Below are positions 1 to 7,670 of a stretch of DNA of 64,000 nucleotides, one piece after another (positions within the stretch are counted from its first letter, which is position 1; each line of letters starts with the position of its first letter). Origin of the DNA: Elusimicrobiota bacterium (GTDB lineage Bacteria; Elusimicrobiota; Elusimicrobia; UBA1565; UBA9628); NCBI GenBank assembly GCA_016212795.1, contig JACRDT010000005.1, forward strand, positions 248,001 to 312,000, given 5' to 3'. A model generated the notes under the pieces. It worked only from the letters and a program-made list of their open reading frames with translations, was not told the DNA's origin and did no database searches. The translations under genes and the position numbers were made by a program.

Positions 1-135
1 TCTGATATGCCGCATATTATACATCATGCATGCGGTCGGACAGCTATATGTCCCGTGTCGGGCGGCGCTTGTCCCGCGAATATTGCTAGAATCAGCGCAC
101 GCTCCGACGCGGCCGGCGTCCGGGCGACGATTCCC

Positions 136-1086
136 ATGAAGAAGATCGTCACCATCGGGGGAGGGACGGGCCACTACGCCCTCCTGCGGGGGCTCAAGAA
201 CTACGACGTGGACCTCACCGCCATCGTGTCGGTCTTCGACGACGGCGGCTCGACCGGCAAGCTCCGCACCGAATTCGGCATGCTCGCCCCCGGCGACATC
301 CGCAACTGCCTGGTGGCCCTCTCCCACGAGGCCGACATCATGGAGCTGGCCGCGCTCTTCGAGTACCGCTACGACGAGAGCCTTGAAAGCCACAACCTGG
401 GCAACCTCATCCTCAAGGCCCTCCAGGACATCAAGGGCGACATGGCGGGCGCCATCAAGGCGGCCGCGAAGATCCTGCGCATCAAGGGCCGGGTCCTGCC
501 GGTCTCGGTAGACCCCTCGCACCTGCGGGCCCGGACCGACAGCGGCCGCCTCCTCCGGAGCCAGGTCGAGGTGAGCTACCCGGACCACCCGGACGGGAAG
601 GAGCGCATCACCGAGGTCTGGCTCGAGCCCAAAGCCCACATCCACGGCGCGAGCGCCATGGCCGTGCGGGAGGCCGACCTCATCGTCATCTGCCCGGGCT
701 GCCTCTACGGCAGCGTGGTCCCCAACTTCCTCGTCGCGGGCATGGCCGAGGCGCTCAAGAAGTCCGCGGCCAGGAAGGCCTACGTCTGCAACCTCGTGAC
801 CAAGCAGGGCACCTACGGCTTCGCGGTCAAGGATTTCGTGCGGGAGATCGCGCGGTTCTCGGGCGTCCAGCCCGACGCCGTCATCTTCAACACCCTGCGG
901 CCCTCCCAGGATGTGGTCGACAAGTACAACAGCGAGGTCTCGGGCTTCGTGGAGCCAGACATCTCGGGCCTCGAGGACGGGGTGGCCCGGGGAGCGGAGC
1001 TGCTCAAGGAGCACGACCTGGGCGGCAAAAGGGTCGTGCGCCACGACCCCGAGCGCCTGGCCCGGATGGTGATGGACCTGCTCTAG
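136..1086 (+). CDS. yvcK: Gluconeogenesis factor YvcK/CofD-like protein
   Basis: ORF 7..1086; internal ATG at 136 gives MKKIVTIGGGTGHYALLRGLKNY..VSVFDDGGSTGKLR..PGDIRNCL, typical of the YvcK/CofD family. Confidence 0.9.
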   Translation: MKKIVTIGGGTGHYALLRGLKNYDVDLTAIVSVFDDGGSTGKLRTEFGMLAPGDIRNCLVALSHEADIMELAALFEYRYDESLESHNLGNLILKALQDIKGDMAGAIKAAAKILRIKGRVLPVSVDPSHLRARTDSGRLLRSQVEVSYPDHPDGKERITEVWLEPKAHIHGASAMAVREADLIVICPGCLYGSVVPNFLVAGMAEALKKSAARKAYVCNLVTKQGTYGFAVKDFVREIARFSGVQPDAVIFNTLRPSQDVVDKYNSEVSGFVEPDISGLEDGVARGAELLKEHDLGGKRVVRHDPERLARMVMDLL

Positions 1087-1114
1087 GCGTCCGGCGGGCG
1101 CTTCCCGGCGCCCG

Positions 1115-1843
1115 CTACGGGACGATCCTCGCGGTCTTGATGTAGTCCAGGTCGGGGAAGGCGGTCTTGAAGTACGCGTTGCCTTCCATCTGGGCGCGCC
1201 CCTGCTCGGGCCCCCGGCCCTGGGGGGCGCCCTCGCCGTAGCCGTTGTACAGCTTGTCCACGACGTCCATGCCCTCCTTCACCACGCCGAACGGCGGGAA
1301 GCCCTGGTTGTCGAGGAAAGCGTTGTCGCCGAAGCTGATGAAGAGCTGGGTGGTGCGGGTGTTGGGCCCGCCCATCGCGAAGGTCACGGTGCCGCGCTTG
1401 TTGGACTGCACCCCGGTGGGGTCGTCCATGATGCGGGCGGGCCGCCACTTGGCGTTGACCTCGGGGGAGCCGTGGATGCCGAACTGCGCCATGAAGCCGC
1501 CGATCACTCGGAAGAACGCGACGTCGTCGTAGTAGCCGATCTTGACGAGGTTGAAGAACCGGTCCGCGCCGTTGGGCGCCCAGGCCCGGGTGACCTCGAC
1601 GACGAAATCGCCCTTGGTGGTGGCGACCTTGGCCCGGAAGACGTCGGGGGCCTTCGCGGTCGCCGTCTCGGGCGAGAGCAAGCCCCGGAAATCCTGGGCC
1701 TGACCGGCGGGAGCGGCCGGCGCGGCCTGCCCGGCGGCGGGCGCGGGCTCGGCCGGCTTGCCGGACTCGACCGGCTGGACCGGGTTCTTGGCGCAAGCGG
1801 CGAAAGCGATCGTCATGACCGACATCAACAGTGTCTTTCTCAT
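1115..1843 (-). CDS. Peptidyl-prolyl cis-trans isomerase (cyclophilin type), lipoprotein-like
   Basis: Cyclophilin motifs FFRVIGGFMAQFG, GTVTFAMGGPNTRTTQLFISFGDN; N-terminal lipobox-like AFAACAKN. Confidence 0.88.
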   Translation of the reverse strand: MRKTLLMSVMTIAFAACAKNPVQPVESGKPAEPAPAAGQAAPAAPAGQAQDFRGLLSPETATAKAPDVFRAKVATTKGDFVVEVTRAWAPNGADRFFNLVKIGYYDDVAFFRVIGGFMAQFGIHGSPEVNAKWRPARIMDDPTGVQSNKRGTVTFAMGGPNTRTTQLFISFGDNAFLDNQGFPPFGVVKEGMDVVDKLYNGYGEGAPQGRGPEQGRAQMEGNAYFKTAFPDLDYIKTARIVP

Positions 1844-1994
1844 AGCAGGAAGTCTAAGAAACTCGGCGGGCCCCGGTCAAACCCACGACCCTTCGTTTGA
1901 TTGACACTGCCGGGCCTAATTGGTATCGTTACCGAGCCGGCGGCGCCGCGTGGGGGGCCGCGCGGCGATCCGATCATCCTGGAGCAGCTTGAAC

Positions 1995-2375
1995 ATGGCC
2001 AAAAAGGCGCTGATCATCGACGACGAGCCCGAGATGCTCAATCTCATCAAGTTCACCCTGGAGCAGGGAGGCTTCGAAGTCTCGACCTGCGACAACGGAC
2101 GCCAGGCGTGGGACACCATCACGACCGTCAAGCCGGACGTCCTCATCCTGGACGTGATGCTCCCGGGCATCGACGGCTACTCGCTCCAGCTCAAGATCGC
2201 CCAGAACGAGGCCACCAAGGGCATGCCCATCATCGTCCTGACGGCGCTCGAGCCCTCGAAGACCCTCTTCCAGAAGTTCCCGCAGGTGGTCGCCTTCATG
2301 ACCAAGCCCTTCAAGTCGGACGAGCTCCTCGAGGCGGCGCAGAACGCCGTCGCCGACAAGACCCCGAAGAACTAG
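1995..2375 (+). CDS. CheY-like response regulator receiver protein
   Basis: MAKKALIIDDEPEMLNLIKFTLEQGGFEV..KPDVLILDVMLPGIDG..VLTAL..TKPF. Confidence 0.9.
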   Translation: MAKKALIIDDEPEMLNLIKFTLEQGGFEVSTCDNGRQAWDTITTVKPDVLILDVMLPGIDGYSLQLKIAQNEATKGMPIIVLTALEPSKTLFQKFPQVVAFMTKPFKSDELLEAAQNAVADKTPKN

Positions 2376-2544
2376 GCGAAAGAAAGGCGGGAGGCCTCCG
2401 GACAGGTCTCCCGCCTTTCTTTTACGGCCGCCGCGTCATTTCTTGTCGGAAGGCGCCTGCGGCGCCTCGACCCCTTTGCGCTGCTCCTTGGTGAACGCCA
2501 TCCAAGGCGCGGCGATCCTCAGGGCGCCCAGGATGGTCGTCGCG
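2329..2544. repeat. Left copy of direct repeat bounding an island: RR 3' end plus MFS 3' end fragment
   Basis: 2329-2378 identical (50 bp) to 7531-7580; 2431-2544 similar to 7579-7670 (MFS C-terminus TT[I/V]LGALRIAAPWMAFTKEQRKGV). Confidence 0.85.
2379..2424 (+). terminator. Rho-independent terminator-like hairpin after the response regulator
   Basis: 15-bp perfect inverted repeat AAAGAAAGGCGGGAG ... CTCCCGCCTTTCTTT followed by T. Confidence 0.8.
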
Positions 2545-2945
2545 CTGACACGTACATGGGGCACGTCAACATCGAGAATACCCAGGTCTACCTCACGGTC
2601 ACCCAGACGCTGCTGCGCGAGGACAATCGACGCTTCCAAGAGAGGTTCGAGGGGCTGGCGGAGAAAGCCCTGGGCCGAGCCCGCCGGAAGAAGCCTTGAA
2701 CGACGACCTCGACCGGCACCTGCACGGCTTCTTCGAGACCTACCTGCGCGAGCAGCGGTCCCTCATATCCGCAACGGCGGGAACCCGTTCAGCCTCCAGC
2801 AAATCCTTGGCCACTCGACGCTGGAGATGGTCCGAAACTACGTCAATCTTGCCAGCCGCGATGTGTATGACGCGCATCGCCGGTTCTCGCCCATGGACCG
2901 GCTATTTTTGCCGCCTATCTCTGGATGTGACGCCCATGTGAAAAG
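2545..2945 (+). pseudogene. Remnants of tandem tyrosine recombinases
   Basis: YMGHVNIENTQVYLTVTQTLLREDNRRFQERF...RRKKP* then MNDDLDRHLHGFFETYLREQRSL fused to HIRNGGNPFSLQQILGHSTLEMVRNYVNLASRDV; interrupted and internally deleted. Confidence 0.75.
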
Positions 2946-3150
2946 TGTTAGGATTGCTTGCTGTATGCTGTGGAATCTGACATGGCTCGCATCGAATACA
3001 GCTCTTGAAATTTAGAGGATTTTCTGTTATAGTTTGCATTGTACTCGGTATGACAATCTCGGATTGACGTTATATAATATAAGCGAACTGATTGTTTGCA
3101 ATGTTGCTGATGAGACAACTTTAGGATGTCGAAACATTAGCATCTTGAAT

Positions 3151-3936
3151 ATGAGAGATTCCTCTCGAAACAAGCTAAATGACCTTCTGATAAACTGGCC
3201 AAAGGGCACAGTGGCAGCGCAGACTTGGCTTAGCCAGCAAGGAATACCACGACAGCTTGCTGACAGATACCGCCAATCGAACTGGATAGAGCGGATAGGA
3301 CCGGGAGCCTACACCCGGACAGGAGACAGGGTCGAGCTTCTCGGCGCGGTCTACACGCTGCAGGCCCAACTCCACAATCCTGTCCATGTCGGAGGAAGAA
3401 CAGCCTTGGAGCTTCAAGGCTACGCGCACTTCCTGCCTATGGGGAATCTCTCGGTAGTCCATCTCTACGGCCGGCCCGGCCACCCCCTGCCTGTCTGGTT
3501 TCGGCGGAGGGAGTGGGGGTCTCAAGTGCGGCTCCACCTTGCAAGGCTCTTCCCATCGGCGCCAGAGCTTGGCTTGACCAAGCAGGAGCGTGGGGGGGCG
3601 TACTCGGTCAATCTCTCTGCGCCTGAACGAGCAGCTCTGGAGTTGGTGGAGCTTGTGCCGGGCGAACAGCCCTACGACGGCGCCCGTCTCCTGATGGAGA
3701 GCTTGACGACCCTGCGGCCTGAAGTTGTTCAGGGACTCCTCGCCGCGTGCAAGTCGGTGAAGGCCAAGCGGCTGTTCCTGCACCTCGCCGAGAAGTGCGG
3801 CCATGCCTGGCTCAAGCAGGTCGACATCCAGAATGTGGAGCTCGGCAGCGGCAATCGTCAGATAGTCCGCGGTGGTCGACTCGACCCGAAGTACCATATA
3901 ACGGTGCCGCTGGAGACTGAGCAAGAGGTGCCGTGA
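3151..3936 (+). CDS. AbiEi-family type IV TA antitoxin-like protein
   Basis: N-terminal winged-helix-like region (WLSQQGIPRQLADRYRQSNWIERIGPGAYTRTGDRV), AbiEi-type body; overlaps by 4 nt with an AbiEii toxin gene. Confidence 0.8.
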   Translation: MRDSSRNKLNDLLINWPKGTVAAQTWLSQQGIPRQLADRYRQSNWIERIGPGAYTRTGDRVELLGAVYTLQAQLHNPVHVGGRTALELQGYAHFLPMGNLSVVHLYGRPGHPLPVWFRRREWGSQVRLHLARLFPSAPELGLTKQERGGAYSVNLSAPERAALELVELVPGEQPYDGARLLMESLTTLRPEVVQGLLAACKSVKAKRLFLHLAEKCGHAWLKQVDIQNVELGSGNRQIVRGGRLDPKYHITVPLETEQEVP

Positions 3937-4841
3937 AGAGTCCCTTCATCGAGCAGTCCGCCCTGGTGCTGCGCATCCTCCCGCATATCGCTGCCGAGGA
4001 CTGCTTTGCGCTCAAAGGCGGCACGGCCATCAACTTCTTCGTCCGGAATATGCCGCGGCTCTCCGTGGACATCGACCTCACCTATCTGCCGATCGAGCCC
4101 CGCCATGAGACCCTCACCAAGATCGGGCAATCTCTCGGCAGGATCAAGGCCGCTGTTTGCCGAGCAATCCCGGGTACCGTGGTCAACGAGTCTCGGTACG
4201 AAGGGCATGTCTCGAAGCTGTTTGTGCGAGGCCTCGGCGGTGAAGTCAAAGTGGAGCCCAATCTTGTCATCCGCGGCTCGGTTCAGCCTCCAGTTGAGCG
4301 AGACTTGTGTCCTGCGGCAAGGGAGAGGTTCCAGGCCGCTGTGCGCGTCAGAACGCTGGCGGATGCGGATCTCTACGGGGGGAAGCTCTGTGCCGCCTTC
4401 GACCGGCAGCATCCAAGAGACCTCTTTGATGTGAAGGTGCTCCTTGAAAACGAGGGAATCACGGAGGACATCCGAAAAGCATTCCTCGTCTATCTCATAA
4501 GCCACGATAGACCGATGAGTGAGGTCATTGCGCCCAATGCAAAGGACATCAAGGGCGAGTTCAGCGCTGACTTCCAAGGGATGACTGCCGAGCCGGTCGA
4601 GTACGACAGCCTAATCACCGCCCGAGAGGCACTCATCAAACAGCTCCGCGACGCGCTGACCCTAAGCGAGAAGAAGTTCCTGGTCTCGGTCAAGGAGGGC
4701 AAGCCTGAATGGACCCTGCTCGGGTTGGACGGGATCGAAAGGATGCCTGCCGTGCAATGGAAGCTCCGGAACATCGGGAAGATGGACCCGGCCCGGCACA
4801 GGGAGCAACTCGAGAATCTTCGGAAGAAACTGGGGCTCTGA
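3933..4841 (+). CDS. AbiEii/AbiGii-family nucleotidyltransferase toxin
   Basis: FALKGGTAINFFVRNMPRLSVDIDLTYLP: nucleotidyltransferase GG..(N)..D.D motif typical of AbiEii. Confidence 0.88.
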   Translation: MKSPFIEQSALVLRILPHIAAEDCFALKGGTAINFFVRNMPRLSVDIDLTYLPIEPRHETLTKIGQSLGRIKAAVCRAIPGTVVNESRYEGHVSKLFVRGLGGEVKVEPNLVIRGSVQPPVERDLCPAARERFQAAVRVRTLADADLYGGKLCAAFDRQHPRDLFDVKVLLENEGITEDIRKAFLVYLISHDRPMSEVIAPNAKDIKGEFSADFQGMTAEPVEYDSLITAREALIKQLRDALTLSEKKFLVSVKEGKPEWTLLGLDGIERMPAVQWKLRNIGKMDPARHREQLENLRKKLGL

Positions 4842-4981
4842 TGCCGGATTCGCATGAGTTGGCGGCTGCGGATCCTCGTCCCACATAGTGTAGAATGGCA
4901 ATGTGCCTTTGTTGTTCCAATGTTCCTGACAATCTCGACGACGCATAAGCCCGCCACCGACCTCGGGTTCCTGCTGCATAA

Positions 4982-6046
4982 ATTGACTTCTACGCCAAGG
5001 GCAACGAAGGGGCCAATATCCAGACGGTCATCGGGAAGTATCTCCAAAGAAGGGCCGGGTTCAACTCGGACCGCATATTCGCCCAGCAGTTCGTCACCGA
5101 GGACCCGGCGAGCCGGGCAGGCATCCTGGAGGCCCTGAAATACGCGGCCACGGAACTGCCCATCCTGATCCTGGGCCCGTCGGGGACGGGGAAGACTGGT
5201 CTGGGCAAGCTCATCCATGAGAACTCGGGACGGACAGGGGCGTTCGTGGCCATGAACTGTTCTGCCTGCTCCGAGGACCTTCTGGAGGCGGAGCTGTTCG
5301 GCTGCAAGAAGGGAGCCTTCACCGGGGCCACCGAGAACCGCAAGGGCAAGCTCCTGCAGGCGCACCGGGGGACCTTGTTCCTCGACGAGATCGGGGCCAT
5401 GAGCCTCGGCATGCAGACCAAGCTCCTCAAGGCCGTGGAGGAGCGCACGTTCTACCCGGTGGGCTCGGACGAGCCGGAGCGCTCCGAGTTCCGCCTGGTA
5501 AGCGCCACCCTTGAAGACCTCCAACGGCTCATCACGCAGGGGAAGCTCCGCTTCGACTTCTTCCAGCGCATCCACGGCCTGACAGTGACGCTGAAGCCCC
5601 TGGCCGACCGGAAGCGCGACATCCTCCCCTTGATCGCATTCTTCACCCGGGGCGGCAAGCGCCTCTCGTTCTCGAACGACGCGAAGGCCTGCCTTCAGAA
5701 GCATCCGTGGCCTGGCAACACCAGGGAGCTCAGGAAGTTCGTGGAACTGGTGGCCGCGGGGACCGACGGCCGCGTGACCCTGGAGCAGACGCGCCGGTAC
5801 CTGGACCAGGCCGTGTCCGGGCCGCCAGGAGCGATGTCCACTTTCGTGCCGGAACACCAGTACCGTTACGCCCTGGAGCACGGCCTGGACGGGGCCATAG
5901 ACCGCATCGTCGGCGAAATCATCCGGCGCAACCTCGCTGAGAACGGCGGCACGAAGGCCAAGACCCTATCCGACCTCAAGATAGCGAACCGGCTGCTGTA
6001 TTCTACCTTGCGGAAGCTGGAGGCTGGCGATGATGTCCCGGCCTGA
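4982..6046 (+). CDS. Sigma-54 interaction AAA+ regulator, 5'-truncated or with non-ATG start
   Basis: Walker A GPSGTGKTGLGK upstream of the ORF-track start (5246), GAFTGA loop, TLFLDEIG Walker B, Fis-like C-terminal helix; TAA at 4979-4981 immediately upstream and no receiver domain. Confidence 0.75.
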   Translation: MDFYAKGNEGANIQTVIGKYLQRRAGFNSDRIFAQQFVTEDPASRAGILEALKYAATELPILILGPSGTGKTGLGKLIHENSGRTGAFVAMNCSACSEDLLEAELFGCKKGAFTGATENRKGKLLQAHRGTLFLDEIGAMSLGMQTKLLKAVEERTFYPVGSDEPERSEFRLVSATLEDLQRLITQGKLRFDFFQRIHGLTVTLKPLADRKRDILPLIAFFTRGGKRLSFSNDAKACLQKHPWPGNTRELRKFVELVAAGTDGRVTLEQTRRYLDQAVSGPPGAMSTFVPEHQYRYALEHGLDGAIDRIVGEIIRRNLAENGGTKAKTLSDLKIANRLLYSTLRKLEAGDDVPA

Positions 6047-6236
6047 GTTGCGCAAGGTCCTCCATAACGTCCGGTCCAAGTGCGCCAGCCTGGGCGAGGC
6101 GGCGGAGCTCCCAAGAGACTGCCCGGAGGACCGGGCTCGGAAGATGGTAGGGCTGATGGCTCAGGAGGCACGGGATTTGGTCCGTAGCCTGGGCGAGCTT
6201 GAAGCCGCGCTCTCCGGGGAGAAGCGACCTCAGTAG
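6030..6236 (+). CDS. Small hypothetical protein translationally coupled to the sigma-54 regulator
   Basis: ATGATG overlaps the 3' end of the upstream gene; 68 aa helical. Confidence 0.6.
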   Translation: MMSRPELRKVLHNVRSKCASLGEAAELPRDCPEDRARKMVGLMAQEARDLVRSLGELEAALSGEKRPQ

Positions 6237-6249
6237 CAAGTCGGGCCGG

Positions 6250-7170
6250 TCAGGGGCAGGAGTTTATCCCGATGGAACGAAGGCCTTCTAGGATGACCGC
6301 GCGGGTCTCCTCTGGAGTCGGCTGTCCCAGGGCCTTATAGACGACCTTGCCGTCCCGCATGAAGTAGAACCCGGGGGTGCTGGACAGGCCGATGTCGGGC
6401 CAGTCTGCCTTGGAATACGCAATCCGGTTCCTGCGGCCGGGATGAGCCTTGTTCCACTCAGCGATATCGCCCGGCTTTAGGACGGCATCCGGGGGATTGA
6501 GCACCAGGGCATTGGCCTCGAAGGCGCATCGAAGCAGCGGATCAGAGTCGATGAGTGCGTTGACGCGAAGGCTCGGCGAGCAGTTGGGATGGCTGACGAA
6601 AGCGATCAGGCGCTCCTGGCCGACCTGCGCGACTTCGACCGTGAGGGTTTTCCCGTCCTCCGATACGGCGAACACCTTCCTGGTTTTCTCCGACATTCCC
6701 GGAGGCTCCACGATGTTGGGCAGGGGGTCCCGGTTCGGGACAGCGTACTTCTTGCTGAGATTGCCGGCTTCGTTGAGCAGGCCGAGTACGACGAGCCTGT
6801 CGTAGAGGTCCTGGGCGTCACGCTCCGTGTTGATTCCCCTGCGGACAAGCTCCTCGAACACCGTTCCAAGACCCCGGACAGGGGCACGCGCCCCGGAATA
6901 GAACGCGGCCTTGCGTACGGCCGCGAAAACCTCCTTGAGGGTTTTGTCGTCGAGCTTCTTGAGCCTCTCGGCCGAGACTTGGCGCTCCAAGCCATGGTTG
7001 TAGACGTCCTCCAGCCTGCGCCCAAGAAGCGCGGCATCCCGAGGGGCCGGCTGTTGGAAATGTCCATCCTCGATGGACTTGACCTCCGCGGTCAGAGACC
7101 TTACACGCGCCTGGGAGGCGCAACCCGAGAGGGACAACATCAAGATAAAGTACCCTAGCCGGCTATTCAT
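6250..7170 (-). CDS. Hypothetical lipoprotein with thioredoxin-like C-terminus
   Basis: MNSRLGYFILMLSLSGCASQ lipobox; C-terminal GLSSTPGFYFMRDGKVVYKALGQPTPEE resembles a thioredoxin-fold end. Confidence 0.6.
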   Translation of the reverse strand: MNSRLGYFILMLSLSGCASQARVRSLTAEVKSIEDGHFQQPAPRDAALLGRRLEDVYNHGLERQVSAERLKKLDDKTLKEVFAAVRKAAFYSGARAPVRGLGTVFEELVRRGINTERDAQDLYDRLVVLGLLNEAGNLSKKYAVPNRDPLPNIVEPPGMSEKTRKVFAVSEDGKTLTVEVAQVGQERLIAFVSHPNCSPSLRVNALIDSDPLLRCAFEANALVLNPPDAVLKPGDIAEWNKAHPGRRNRIAYSKADWPDIGLSSTPGFYFMRDGKVVYKALGQPTPEETRAVILEGLRSIGINSCP

Positions 7171-7259
7171 AAAGCGCCTCCTCGTCCTGTCAGTCATGGA
7201 CCCTCCACCTGTCTATTTCCCGCTCGGCATGAGGGCCACCTATAATACGATTGACTCGT

Positions 7260-7510
7260 CAAAACGTTGCGCCGCGATTCCCTCTGTAAGCCCCTTCCGG
7301 GCAAAGCGACTATCTGCAGGACCGCGTGCAGGGCGAGCATCCTGCGCGCGGACTCGGCGAGGGCGTGGGAGGTCAGGGTCGCTCCGCTGACGTTCCTGAG
7401 GATTCCCCCGACCTTGAGGTTCTCCGAGAGCGGGCGCCCCCGGAAGAGTTCCAGCCAGCGCGCCCTGGGCAGGTAGTCCTCCGGCTCGTCGAAGGGCACG
7501 GCCCCGGGGG
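7260..7510 (-). pseudogene. C-terminal fragment of an FMN-binding-domain protein
   Basis: Frame of ORF 7194..8813: VPFDEPEDYLPRARWLELFRGRPLSENLKVGGILRNVSGATLTSHALAESARRMLALHAVL; SGATLTS flavinylation-type motif. Confidence 0.55.
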
Positions 7511-7530
7511 GCGCATCGCCATCCGGCTCT

Positions 7531-7670
7531 TCGAGGCGGCGCAGAACGCCGTCGCCGACAAGACCCCGAAGAACTAGGCGCGTTATTTCTTCCCGACCCC
7601 TTTGCGCTGCTCCTTGGTGAACGCCATCCACGGCGCGGCGATCCGCAGGGCGCCCAGGACGGTCGTCGCG
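7531..7670. repeat. Right copy of the direct repeat
   Basis: Contains a displaced RR C-terminal fragment (EAAQNAVADKTPKN*) next to the intact MFS 3' end. Confidence 0.85.
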
